From NCBI GenBank assembly GCA_030527645.1, contig JAUNAJ010000019.1:1-43107 (forward strand): a DNA stretch of 43,107 bases. Direction: 5' to 3'. Shown piece after piece: positions 32,307 through 40,428 of this stretch (positions within the stretch are counted from its first letter, which is position 1; each line of letters begins with the position of its first letter). The notes under the pieces were generated by a model. That model was given only the letters and a program-made list of their open reading frames with translations, searched no databases and had not been told where the DNA came from. The stretch comes from Lachnospiraceae bacterium (lineage in GTDB: Bacteria; Bacillota; Clostridia; Lachnospirales; Lachnospiraceae). The translations under genes were made by a program, and so were the position numbers.

Positions 32307-33194
32307 ATGAATAAGAAAAAGAGATTTTGGACCACGATCATGATCCTGGCTCTGTTGGCTCTGATCGCAGTTCTTGGCTATCTTGCCTGGTACATGTATC
32401 AGGACTATCTGGCAAGACAGCATGCACAGGAGGTACAGGAAACTGTATCGGTATCCTCTGTGATCAAAGAGGAGCCGGAGGTAGAAGAAGAGTCAGAAGC
32501 AGTATCAGAGATTCCGGAAGAAGATCTCGGTAAAGAAGGAGAAGCAACCGAGGTTCCGGACAGCATCTTTGTAGATCTGGAGAATCCCATCGATTTCGCT
32601 GCCCTGAAGGAGATCAATCCGGAGCTGTATGCCTGGATCCAGGTGGACGACACCCAGATCAACTACCCCATCGCCCAGCGGGCAAATGACGACGGTTTCT
32701 ACCTGCACCACGATATGTATGGAGATGCAGTATTCGCCGGCTGCCTGTATACAGAATCTGTAAACAGCACCGACTGGACCGATCCGCTGACGATCATATA
32801 CGGTCACAACATGAGAAATCAGACCATGTTCTATGACCTGCATAAGTTCGAGAGTCAGGAATTCTTTGATTCTCATCCTTATTTCTATATCTATTCACAA
32901 GACAACATTCGTGTCTACGAAGTATTTGCAGCCTTCACCTACGATGACAGAAGAACCCTGGAGTACTTTAATCTGGATGATCCGGAGGTGTTCCAGAGCT
33001 ACATCGACGGTGTAAAGACAGGTACGCTGGACGGCTGGCAGGGCGGACATGTCCGTCAGGAGACCCAGGTGGATGCGAACTCAAGGATCGTTACTCTTCA
33101 GACCTGCGTAGGAGCAGGCGGAGAGCTGCGCTACCTGGTACAGGGCGTACTGGTCAGCGAAGGAGGAAAGGTGGTGAACGCAGAGAATGAGTGA
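32307..33194 (+). CDS. srtB: Class B sortase
   Basis: The 295-residue membrane-anchored transpeptidase attaches proteins to the cell wall. It has an N-terminal transmembrane helix (about 8-30) and a negatively charged linker (about 50-85). The catalytic domain has H167 in YGHNM, C267 in TLQTC and R275 in ELRYLVQG. YAWIQVDDTQINYPI is typical of SrtB. It overlaps the LCP gene by 8 bases, suggesting coupling. Clostridial SrtB enzymes can recognise xPxTG motifs; the small protein at 34785 ends with such a motif. AAAGGAG stands before the ATG. Confidence 0.93.
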   Translation: MNKKKRFWTTIMILALLALIAVLGYLAWYMYQDYLARQHAQEVQETVSVSSVIKEEPEVEEESEAVSEIPEEDLGKEGEATEVPDSIFVDLENPIDFAALKEINPELYAWIQVDDTQINYPIAQRANDDGFYLHHDMYGDAVFAGCLYTESVNSTDWTDPLTIIYGHNMRNQTMFYDLHKFESQEFFDSHPYFYIYSQDNIRVYEVFAAFTYDDRRTLEYFNLDDPEVFQSYIDGVKTGTLDGWQGGHVRQETQVDANSRIVTLQTCVGAGGELRYLVQGVLVSEGGKVVNAENE

Positions 33195-34575
33195 GAGAAA
33201 AAGCCCCCGTTCTACTCAGGCAGACGGTCTGGCAGAGGAATATCTGACTGCTCTGGACGATGATCTGTTCAGAAAGGAAGAGGAGGATTCCGAAACGGTA
33301 AGACAGGATCAGGAGCTGGCTTCAGAGCTCGGAAGGAGCATCGAGGAGCAGCTTGCTGCCTACGATCAGCAGGATGAAATGCTCCGGAAGGAGCAGGGCA
33401 GCCGGTCCGATTCCGCAGAATCCGGCCATCATCGGAGCTCCGGAAGCAGAAGAAGCTCCGGAGGCTCCCGCAGCTCCTCCGGAATTCATTCCGGCAGAAG
33501 CGGAAATAAACGAAAAAGAAAGAACAGGGATTCCTGGAGCAGAGGCCGAAGAAGAAGCAGGATCCTGATCGGTATCCTGATCTTTATCGTCATCCTTCTG
33601 CTGCTTGTGATCGGCGGATTCTTTGTGCTTCGCTACATGGGAGAGCAGAATCTGAAGAAAAGCGTTGTAGAGACACCGGTGGAGATCACCATGCCCGATG
33701 AAGAGGAGAACGATGATGAAAATTTGGTGGTTTACAATGGAGAACGCTATTGGTATAATGAGGACGTAATTAGCATACTGTGCATAGGTGTGGATCGTCA
33801 GGAGTTTGCATCCTCTGATGATATGGTCATCGGAGGCAACGGTCAGGCCGATGCCGATGTACTGGTTGTGATCGATAAGTCCACAGGAAAGATCACCTTC
33901 CTGAATATCTCCCGAGACACCATGGTGGATCTGGATCGTTACAATGTTCAGGGACAGTATATCGATACTGTGAACGAGCAGCTCTGCCTGTCATTTGCAT
34001 TCGGAAACGGTCAGGAAACCAGCTGCGAGAATACAGCTCTTTCCGTCAGCCGTCTGTTATACGGAATGCCGATCAATGCCTATGTGGCAATTGATTTTGA
34101 GAGCATTGCCACGCTGAACGATGCTGTGGGCGGTGTAACCGTTCCGGTCACTGAGGAGATTGCCGAGAAGTTCCCGGGCTATGAGGTTGGAGCACTCGTT
34201 ACCTTAAGCGGCAGCGAGGCAGTGACCTACATCCGAACCAGAGACACGGCGCTTCTGGACTCCAACAACACCAGAATGTCCCGTCAGAAGCAGTATGTAA
34301 CCGCCTTCCTGAAGCAGACACTGGAGCAGATCAAAGCAGATCCCACGCAGACACTGACCCTGTTCAATTCTGTTTCCGACAACATGGTTACAAGCCTGAA
34401 GCTCAGCGAGATTACCTACTTCGGTTCCTTCTTTGCTCAGAACGGATTCAGTGAAGAGAATCTGATCTCCCTGCAGGGTGAGGTCATTGAAGGCGAGGAC
34501 GGCTTCGCACAGTTTATGCCGGATGAAACAGCTCTGTACGAAACAGTACTGAATCTGTTTTATACAAAGGAGTGA
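33187..34575 (+). CDS. LytR-CpsA-Psr (LCP) family glycopolymer ligase
   Basis: The 462-residue protein attaches lipid-linked polysaccharide or teichoic-acid-like polymer to peptidoglycan. It has an acidic N-terminus, a Ser/Arg/Gly-rich low-complexity stretch (about 72-125), a transmembrane helix (about 126-149) and an extracellular LCP domain. That domain contains ILCIGVDRQ, FLNISRDTMV, DFESIATLNDAVGGVTVPV and YIRTRDT, including the arginines that bind the polyprenyl pyrophosphate. The Ser/Arg-rich cytoplasmic part is longer than usual and could be a phosphorylation or interaction region. Coupling to the sortase gene and closeness to the exopolysaccharide genes suggest a role in anchoring that polymer. 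Confidence 0.92.
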   Translation: MSERKSPRSTQADGLAEEYLTALDDDLFRKEEEDSETVRQDQELASELGRSIEEQLAAYDQQDEMLRKEQGSRSDSAESGHHRSSGSRRSSGGSRSSSGIHSGRSGNKRKRKNRDSWSRGRRRSRILIGILIFIVILLLLVIGGFFVLRYMGEQNLKKSVVETPVEITMPDEEENDDENLVVYNGERYWYNEDVISILCIGVDRQEFASSDDMVIGGNGQADADVLVVIDKSTGKITFLNISRDTMVDLDRYNVQGQYIDTVNEQLCLSFAFGNGQETSCENTALSVSRLLYGMPINAYVAIDFESIATLNDAVGGVTVPVTEEIAEKFPGYEVGALVTLSGSEAVTYIRTRDTALLDSNNTRMSRQKQYVTAFLKQTLEQIKADPTQTLTLFNSVSDNMVTSLKLSEITYFGSFFAQNGFSEENLISLQGEVIEGEDGFAQFMPDETALYETVLNLFYTKE

Positions 34576-34606
34576 CCCCTACCCGGTCACAGATCAGCGG
34601 ATAGCA

Positions 34607-34662
34607 ATTCATAGCCAGCAGAAATGCACACAAGGGATGCGCATTTCCCGGTGGTTATGAAT
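34607..34662 (+). promoter_or_regulatory. Large stem-loop between the LCP gene and the mini-surface-protein gene
   Basis: ATTCATAGCCA (34607-34617) pairs with TGGTTATGAAT (34652-34662) with one mismatch. Inside it GAAATGC (34621-34627) pairs with GCATTTC (34641-34647). There is no T-run, so it is more likely a processing or stability element than a terminator. A shorter stem, GTGACC/GGTCAC (34572-34590), overlaps the LCP stop. Confidence 0.45.
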
Positions 34663-34756
34663 CGTTATAGATATGATTGCTGTAAAACAGCAGTCACCAT
34701 TGCAGATCAGGATCCTGCTCCCTTTCGGTGCACGGAATTCTGACAGCATAACCTAT

Positions 34757-34762
34757 TATAAT
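34757..34762 (+). promoter_or_regulatory. Candidate -10 of the mini-surface-protein gene
   Basis: A perfect TATAAT hexamer lies here, but no good -35 sits 16-18 bases upstream; CTGACA at 34740-34745 is only 11 bases away. The AGGAGG site follows about 8 bases after the hexamer. Confidence 0.4.
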
Positions 34763-34784
34763 GTATTCAAGGAGGAACAAGTTC

Positions 34785-35000
34785 ATGAAGAAGAAACTGA
34801 TGACTGCACTTTGCCTGATGACACTTGGTCTTGGCATGACCACATCTGTATTTGCTGCAAACAGCAAAACAAGCAAGCCTGTTGCAACAACTACAAAAGC
34901 TCCTGCAACAGGAGAGGCTAACACAGTAGCAGGTGCTGTAGCTGCAGCAGTTGCTCTTGGCGGAGTAGTAGTAGTTTCCAAAAAGAAAATGGCTGAGTAA
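34785..35000 (+). CDS. Mini sortase substrate: 71-residue surface protein with PATG sorting signal
   Basis: The 71-residue product begins with a Sec signal (MKKKLMTALCLM..., likely cleaved after SVFA). A Lys/Thr/Ser-rich linker follows, then the sorting signal APATGE, a hydrophobic segment (VAGAVAAAVALGGVVVV) and a KKK tail. APATG fits the xPxTG pattern recognised by clostridial SrtB. After both cuts only about 18 residues would remain on the wall. AAGGAGG precedes the ATG by about 8 bases. It lies directly after srtB and LCP, and a structured region with a terminator follows. It could be a minimal wall-anchored peptide, a spacer or a decoy; function is unknown. Confidence 0.85.
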   Translation: MKKKLMTALCLMTLGLGMTTSVFAANSKTSKPVATTTKAPATGEANTVAGAVAAAVALGGVVVVSKKKMAE

Positions 35001-35039
35001 TTGCATTTCCTGCAGTGCATCCGCACAACGGGAGTGTGT

Positions 35040-35086
35040 CACGAAGCCCTTTGCGGTTCACCCTGTGAACTGTAACAAGGGTCGTG
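35040..35086 (+). other. Branched stem-loop downstream of the mini-surface-protein gene
   Basis: CACGA (35040-35044) pairs with TCGTG (35082-35086), CCCTT (35047-35051) with AAGGG (35077-35081), and GTTCAC (35056-35061) with GTGAAC (35065-35070). It may be a 3' stability structure or part of a small RNA ahead of the terminator at 35104. Confidence 0.45.
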
Positions 35087-35103
35087 AATCAATCGGTTAG
35101 AAA

Positions 35104-35135
35104 AGAGACGTTCTGTTTGCAGGACGTCTCTTTTT
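35104..35135 (+). terminator. Intrinsic terminator after mini-surface-protein gene
   Basis: AGAGACGTTCTG (35104-35115) pairs with CAGGACGTCTCT (35120-35131), one T-G pair included, with a TTTG loop and a five-T run. It separates the srtB-LCP-mini-protein unit from the phosphatase gene. Confidence 0.9.
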
Positions 35136-35267
35136 ATGTTATAGTAGTATGCTGTGGAAGTGTGTATGATTATAGAAAATAAGTAACTGTTCAAGAGGAT
35201 ATATAAAGAAAAGAATCTTCTGAATAGTTACGGAAATAATTGAAATAAGAAGCAAAGAGGTATCAGT

Positions 35268-36062
35268 ATGATCGATATTCATTCCCATATTATCCCTCTG
35301 GTGGATGACGGATCTCAGGATATGGATGAGTCTGTAGAGATGGTCAGACTATCCGCAGACAGCGGTGTGAAAATTCTGGTGGCGACACCCCACGCCAACC
35401 AGCGGGGACGGTTTGAGAATTATTATCAGAGACCGATTAAAGAAAAATTCATTGCATTGAAGCAGGCTGTGCAGGAGGCAGGCATCGACATCCGTCTGCT
35501 GTTCGGCATGGAGATCTATTCCTCCTACGAGATTCCGGATCTAATCGCAAACGGACTGCTCAGCGGTCTGAACTGCTCCGACTATTATCTGGTGGAATTT
35601 CCCTTCGAAGCAGATCTGGGCTATATGTACTATAGTATCGGACAGATCTTTGACGCAGGGGGAATCCCTGTGATCGCCCACCCGGAGCGGTATACCCATA
35701 TCCAGAGGAGCACAGGCATTCTGTATGACTGGATCCAGGAGGGCGTCTGTGTACAGGTGAATAAGGGAAGTGTCTTCGGAAGCTTCGGACCGGCAGCAAA
35801 GAAGGCGGCAGAATTCATATTTGCCCATGAGCTGGCGACCTGTGTTGGCAGCGATGCCCACGGAACCGAGGTGCGTACAACGGATATGAGTCAGCTGCGG
35901 GATTATCTGCTGAAAAACTGTGGAGAAGAATATACCACGAAGGCTACAAGACAAAATCCTCTTCTTCTTCTGAAGAATCAGGATGTGCCTGCACACGGCA
36001 TCCAGCCCCATGATCTGGACACAGGCAATTCCGGAGCAAGGCGAAGAAGATTTCTGTTTTAG
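35268..36062 (+). CDS. CpsB/CapC-type tyrosine phosphatase (PHP domain)
   Basis: The 264-residue cytosolic enzyme is a metal-dependent PHP-family phosphatase that removes phosphate from bacterial tyrosine kinases. Metal-binding motifs are DIHSHI (3-8), VATPHAN (about 38-44), FGMEIY near 80, AHPERY near 140 and SDAHGTE near 195. It lies just upstream of module 2, the usual CpsB-kinase neighbourhood, and probably dephosphorylates the tyrosine-rich B proteins. AAAGAGG precedes the ATG by about 9 bases. A basic RRRR stretch ends the protein. The gap to the next gene is 118 bases and shows no clear signal. Confidence 0.92.
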   Translation: MIDIHSHIIPLVDDGSQDMDESVEMVRLSADSGVKILVATPHANQRGRFENYYQRPIKEKFIALKQAVQEAGIDIRLLFGMEIYSSYEIPDLIANGLLSGLNCSDYYLVEFPFEADLGYMYYSIGQIFDAGGIPVIAHPERYTHIQRSTGILYDWIQEGVCVQVNKGSVFGSFGPAAKKAAEFIFAHELATCVGSDAHGTEVRTTDMSQLRDYLLKNCGEEYTTKATRQNPLLLLKNQDVPAHGIQPHDLDTGNSGARRRRFLF

Positions 36063-36180
36063 CAGTTACATGCGTGACAAGTACGGATGCGGAGAGTGAA
36101 ATACCGGCAATAGCTGCAGACCGGTATCCGCGGCAAAGCATCGCGGAATTCGATTTGAATATGACAAAGGAGACTGTAAG

Positions 36181-37053
36181 GTGAAAAGAATCAGAGTTTT
36201 AAGCGTTTTGGTGTTTCTGTTCTCGCTTGCACTGTTCGGATTCTTCCGGATCAAGCATTCCAGAATTGACGACAGCATTGCACCGCGCATCAGCATGGAA
36301 AGCGAAACCATAGAAATCTCAGTAGAGGACGGAGACGAGGCCATCCTTTCGGGTGTTACTGCCTCCGATTCCAACGACGGAGATGTATCCGATACTCTGA
36401 TCGTAGAGAGCATGGGCCAGTTTTTAAGTCCCGGCAGGAGAAATGTCACCGTTGCGGCATTTGACTCTGCCAGCAATGTGGCAAAGGAAACAAGACAGGT
36501 GATCTATACCGATTACACCAGTCCGGTGTTCAGCCTGTCAGAGCCCCTGCGGTTTCCGGTGAACACCAGCAGCATTCTGGATTATGTCACCGTGACCGAT
36601 GTCCTGGACGGAGATCTGACCAACCAGATCAAGGTTTCCCAGTCCTCCTACGTGGATACCTCTGTCGCAGACGATTACGAGACAGTACTTACTGTAACCA
36701 ATTCCGCAGGGGATACCGTAAAGCTTCCCTGCACAGTCACTATCTATGATACAGCTGTAACCAGCGGCGCTCCCGTGATCGAGCTGTCTGAGTATCTGAT
36801 CTATGTTTCCCCGGGGACTAAGATAAATGCCTGGGACTATATCACATCGGTCAGCATTCGCGGCACTCAGTATACAAAGGCTGAGGACGGCAATCTGTAC
36901 TCACCGGATATGAGTCAGTCGCTGACCAAGAGCGACTTCTCCATCAAGGGAGATGTGGACACCGATACAGAAGGAACCTACGAATATACCTATAAGATCA
37001 CCGACAGCATGAGCCGGACAGGGTCCGTTCGTCTGATCGTGGCAGTACGCTGA
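36181..37053 (+). CDS. Membrane-anchored Ig-like (DUF5011-like) extracellular protein, module 2
   Basis: The 290-residue protein has a basic N-terminus, a transmembrane helix (SVLVFLFSLALFGFF) and Ig/cadherin-like repeats, with SNDGDVSDTL and VLDGDLTNQI, then VTNSAGDTVKLP. It is a paralog of 25401-26246 and holds the same first place in a three-gene module. I chose GTG 36181 because GGAG sits 8 bases before it. A role in sensing or scaffolding extracellular polymer for the kinase pair is inferred from conserved co-location. The next gene begins 14 bases after the stop. Confidence 0.82.
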   Translation: MKRIRVLSVLVFLFSLALFGFFRIKHSRIDDSIAPRISMESETIEISVEDGDEAILSGVTASDSNDGDVSDTLIVESMGQFLSPGRRNVTVAAFDSASNVAKETRQVIYTDYTSPVFSLSEPLRFPVNTSSILDYVTVTDVLDGDLTNQIKVSQSSYVDTSVADDYETVLTVTNSAGDTVKLPCTVTIYDTAVTSGAPVIELSEYLIYVSPGTKINAWDYITSVSIRGTQYTKAEDGNLYSPDMSQSLTKSDFSIKGDVDTDTEGTYEYTYKITDSMSRTGSVRLIVAVR

Positions 37054-37067
37054 GAAAGGAGCAGGAT

Positions 37068-38426
37068 ATGGATCAGGAAAGAGAACTCTTTGAGCAGCTG
37101 GATCTGTTCAGCATGATCAAAGACATTCTGAAACAGTGGTGGGTCATTCTGCTGTTTTCATTGTCAGCCGCACTGCTTACCAGTGTCATCAAAACAGAGA
37201 CCTTCGTCCCCGAGTATACGGTCAATACCACCTTTGTAGTCACCACAAAGGGTCTGAACACCAACGTATATTCCAATCTGAACTCCACCATGAGCATGGC
37301 AGAGCAGTTCAAGCAGATCCTGGATTTCAATCTCATGAAAACCACGGTAAAAAATGATCTGGGACTGGACTCCTTTGATGCAGAGACGAATATTACCGTC
37401 GTGGAGAATACAAACATGATCCGTATGAGCGTCACCTCAAAATCAGCGGTGCTCTCCTACAGGATCACAAAATCCATTCTCAACAATTATCATTCCGTGT
37501 CCGATTACGTCCTGACCGATGTGATCCTGGATATCATGGAGTCTCCGACCATTCCCTCCGGGCCATCCAATGCCCAGAACGTCTGGAGTTCCATGAAGAA
37601 GGCATTTTTGATCTTTACAGGCATCCAGGTGCTGATCTTCGCTATCTTCTCCTATATGAAGGATACCGTAAAGAACGAGAGAGATGTCAAGAATAAGATC
37701 GATACCCGCTTCCTTGGCACCGTGTACCGGGAAAAGAGAAAGCGGATGGTGAAGGAAAAGAACAGAGCCATGCTGGTCACCAACCCGCTGATCAGCTACC
37801 GCTTCGCAGAATCCTATCGTATGATCACTGCCAAGCTGGTGAACCGCATGGAACGCAGAAAGGCCAGAGTGCTGATGGTCACCTCCGTTACAGAGAATGA
37901 GGGAAAATCCACCGTGGCAGCCAATCTGGCTCTCTGTATGGCAAAAGAGGGGAACAATGTACTGCTCATTGACTGCGACTTCCGGAAGCCTGCCCTTTAT
38001 AAGATCTTCAGCGGTGAAGGCAGGGATGGCGTCGTCAATTTCCCTGAGATCCTGAAAACCGGTGAGATCCCCGAAAACATGCTCACCCACATCAAGGACG
38101 GCAACCTTTTCACGATTCTGAACGACACCCAGTCCTTCATTCTGGAGGATATCATGAATACCGGCGTCTTCGAGCGGATCATGACCATCTGCCGGGAAAG
38201 AATGGATTACATCGTCATGGATACCTCCCCGCTGGCACTGGTTTCCGATACCGTTCAGCTGGCAGAATATGCTGATTCCTCCGTGGTCGTCATGGGCCAG
38301 GACCGGATCCTTGCAAGAGATATCAACGATACCATCGACTCCCTGAACAACACCAATGCGCAGGTCATGGGATGTATCTTCAACAATGTCACCGGATTCG
38401 GCGCACAGATCCGCAGGGAGGGCTAA
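37068..38426 (+). CDS. Wzz-domain tyrosine-kinase-like protein, type A, module 2
   Basis: The 452-residue membrane protein has a Wzz domain between two helices (about 25-41 and 180-197) and a complete bacterial-tyrosine-kinase domain: Walker A NEGKST (K280), Walker A' LIDCD (D302, D304) and Walker B VMDTSP (D385). The C-terminus (GFGAQIRREG) carries no tyrosine cluster. It should be the catalytically competent partner of the B protein at 38430. GC-rich codons contrast with its AT-richer paralog at 26248. GGAG precedes the ATG. A 595-codon antisense reading frame over this gene and the next is a codon-bias shadow. Confidence 0.92.
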   Translation: MDQERELFEQLDLFSMIKDILKQWWVILLFSLSAALLTSVIKTETFVPEYTVNTTFVVTTKGLNTNVYSNLNSTMSMAEQFKQILDFNLMKTTVKNDLGLDSFDAETNITVVENTNMIRMSVTSKSAVLSYRITKSILNNYHSVSDYVLTDVILDIMESPTIPSGPSNAQNVWSSMKKAFLIFTGIQVLIFAIFSYMKDTVKNERDVKNKIDTRFLGTVYREKRKRMVKEKNRAMLVTNPLISYRFAESYRMITAKLVNRMERRKARVLMVTSVTENEGKSTVAANLALCMAKEGNNVLLIDCDFRKPALYKIFSGEGRDGVVNFPEILKTGEIPENMLTHIKDGNLFTILNDTQSFILEDIMNTGVFERIMTICRERMDYIVMDTSPLALVSDTVQLAEYADSSVVVMGQDRILARDINDTIDSLNNTNAQVMGCIFNNVTGFGAQIRREG

Positions 38427-38429
38427 CAT

Positions 38430-39998
38430 ATGGCAAAATATACAAAAGAACATCGAACGGTGGGAACCGAGTCCCGGGATCGCTACCGGCAGGAGTATGA
38501 GGAAGAGGATCAGACCGAGAAAATCTCCCTGGCCATGCTGATCGATGACCTGTGGAAGGGACTGAAAAAGTATTTTCTCCTTATGCTGGCCATTGTTGCA
38601 GCCGGCGCCGGCTTCTTCTACATGCAGGCAAGGATCAGCTATCAGCCGACCTACGAATCCTACGCAACCTTTGTCGTGGTCGTCTCCGACGGCTACGGCT
38701 ATTCCATGGATTACTACAACCGCACCACAGCCAGCCAGCTGTCCAAGACCTTTCCCGATATCCTGGAAAGTACAGAGCTTCGGACCATCGTCGCAGAGGA
38801 TCTGGGCACAGCCGGTGTACCGGGCAGCATTTCTGCAGAGGTAATGGAGGGAACCGCCCTGTTCACACTGAAGGTAAGTGCAGCAGAGCCGGAGCTTTCC
38901 TATAACATCCTGCAGTCCGTCATTACCAACTATCCTAAGGTCGCTGAATTCATCATCGGAGATTCCAGGCTGACTCTTCTGGACGAGTCCGGTGTGCCCA
39001 CCGCACCGTCCAATGCACTGAATGCCAGTGGCCAGGTGAAAAAGGGAGCAATGATCGGAGCGGCCATAGCCGCAGCACTGCTGTTCCTCTATGCACTGAC
39101 AAGAAAGACCGTGCGAACCACCGATGATATGGAAAAGAAGGTAAGCCTTGCGTATCTCGGCAGTGTTCCGCAGGTAAAATTCAAAAAGCGAAGCAGAGAA
39201 TCCCGCGTTCTGATGGACAGCAGAGAGCATTCCCGAATCCTGGGTGACTGCTTCCGTTCCTTAAGAACAAGAGTGCTGCAGGAGCTCTCCGAGGACAATA
39301 AAAAAATCGTAGTACTCAGTGCATTGGACAAGGAGGGTAAGACCACCGTTGCAGCAAACATTGCACTTTCCCTTGCATTGAAGAATAAGAAGGTCCTTCT
39401 GATCGAGGGAAATCTGAGAAATCCATCCCTGATTTCCGCTCTTGGACTGGAACAGCCCCTGGCCGGACTGGAACAGACCCTGCAGGGAAAGGCAAGCCTG
39501 GCAGATGCCATGCTCCGCTACAAGAAAACAACGCTTCACGTACTTCCGGCAGCAGCAGCCTCCCGCAATTCCACAGAGCTCCTCAGCGGAGAAAGAATGC
39601 AGAAGCTGATGACACTGGCAGAGCGTGACTACGACTACATCGTGCTGGACGGACCGGCAGTAACATCGCCGGATGCCTCCATTCTTGTACGCTACGCAGA
39701 TTCCGCAATCCTTACAGTCAAGCAGGACCATGCCTCCATTGACAAGATCCTGTCCGCCATCGAAACCGTTCGTGATGCCGACCTGCAGGCAATAGGCTAT
39801 ATCCTGAACTCCACCCAGGTAGGAATCACCGGCTATGGCTACGGCTACGGAAGAGAAAGCGAAAAAGAGAAAAAATCAACCAGAAGAAGAGCCCGCACCG
39901 CAGGCTCCGGAGCAGATGCTGAAGACAGCACAGCCTCCGCAATCGCCAAGGGCGCAGAGAATATCGATGATGCGTTTGGGGATGAGGGGGAGAATTGA
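38430..39998 (+). CDS. Wzz-domain kinase-like protein with tyrosine-glycine motif, type B, module 2
   Basis: The 522-residue protein has two transmembrane helices (about 48-68 and 206-222) around a Wzz domain. Its kinase-like domain keeps the Walker A lysine (KEGKTT, K304), but Walker A' reads LIEGN (E326, N328) instead of D-x-D, and Walker B is VLDGPA. Near the end is GYGYGYGR (Y469, Y471, Y473), then a 47-residue charged tail not shared with module 1. Reduced activity is inferred, with the tyrosines serving as targets for the type A protein. It starts 3 bases after the type A stop. A perfect 14-bp hairpin lies downstream of the stop. Confidence 0.9.
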   Translation: MAKYTKEHRTVGTESRDRYRQEYEEEDQTEKISLAMLIDDLWKGLKKYFLLMLAIVAAGAGFFYMQARISYQPTYESYATFVVVVSDGYGYSMDYYNRTTASQLSKTFPDILESTELRTIVAEDLGTAGVPGSISAEVMEGTALFTLKVSAAEPELSYNILQSVITNYPKVAEFIIGDSRLTLLDESGVPTAPSNALNASGQVKKGAMIGAAIAAALLFLYALTRKTVRTTDDMEKKVSLAYLGSVPQVKFKKRSRESRVLMDSREHSRILGDCFRSLRTRVLQELSEDNKKIVVLSALDKEGKTTVAANIALSLALKNKKVLLIEGNLRNPSLISALGLEQPLAGLEQTLQGKASLADAMLRYKKTTLHVLPAAAASRNSTELLSGERMQKLMTLAERDYDYIVLDGPAVTSPDASILVRYADSAILTVKQDHASIDKILSAIETVRDADLQAIGYILNSTQVGITGYGYGYGRESEKEKKSTRRRARTAGSGADAEDSTASAIAKGAENIDDAFGDEGEN

Positions 39999-40015
39999 AT
40001 AATAGGCTAAAGAAG

Positions 40016-40049
40016 TGCCGGGGATGGACGCAGCAGTCCATCCCCGGCA
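40016..40049 (+). other. Perfect stem-loop (covarying with 41221-41250)
   Basis: TGCCGGGGATGGAC (40016-40029) pairs without mismatch with GTCCATCCCCGGCA (40036-40049) around GCAGCA. It has no T-run. It shares its stem core with the hairpin at 41221-41250, where a G-C pair is replaced by A-T, so the structure rather than the sequence is kept. It may stop transcription, stabilise mRNA or be a small repeated element. Confidence 0.7.
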
Positions 40050-40065
40050 GATCAGATCCTGATTT

Positions 40066-40266
40066 ATGTGTTATCCAAAGCTCGCTTCAACAATCAAAAA
40101 TCAATTAACTCGCAGAGAATGGGATATAGTCAAGGAAGAGATTCTGCAGGGAGACAGTCTGACCTGGCATCAGGACGCCGAGGCACGGCCTTTGTTGGAA
40201 AGTGCTGCAAGAAAAGCTGTTCTGGCAGGCGAATTCCCATGTGCAGAGGAAATTCTGAGATATTAA
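40066..40266 (+). CDS. Small hypothetical protein (66 residues)
   Basis: I do not recognise the family. The frame reads LTRREWDIVKEEILQGDSL, then WHQDAEARPLLESAARKAV and EFPCAEEILRY, an amphipathic helical composition that looks protein-like. No ribosome site precedes ATG 40066 and the upstream hairpin ends only 17 bases before it. A second, overlapping reading starting at 40068 is poorer. It could be a real small gene, a gene remnant, or chance. Confidence 0.4.
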   Translation: MCYPKLASTIKNQLTRREWDIVKEEILQGDSLTWHQDAEARPLLESAARKAVLAGEFPCAEEILRY

Positions 40267-40428
40267 GTTCTGTTTTATCTCCCTGATGATCTGTAACCCA
40301 AAAACAACAGCGCAGATTGTTATTTCTGTATATGAAACATAGTTATGCTATGCTGAATTTGAGACGGGAATATACTACTTATATTACTGCCTGAGAAACA
40401 GTCATACTGATTTTTTTGGAGGTGTTCT

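Noticed and set aside
37443-39230. A 595-codon open frame on the minus strand opposite the two module 2 kinase genes
   Set aside because: It is the antisense of recognised genes with strong codon bias. Its residues (many C, H, G, Q) form no known motif and it has no ribosome site.
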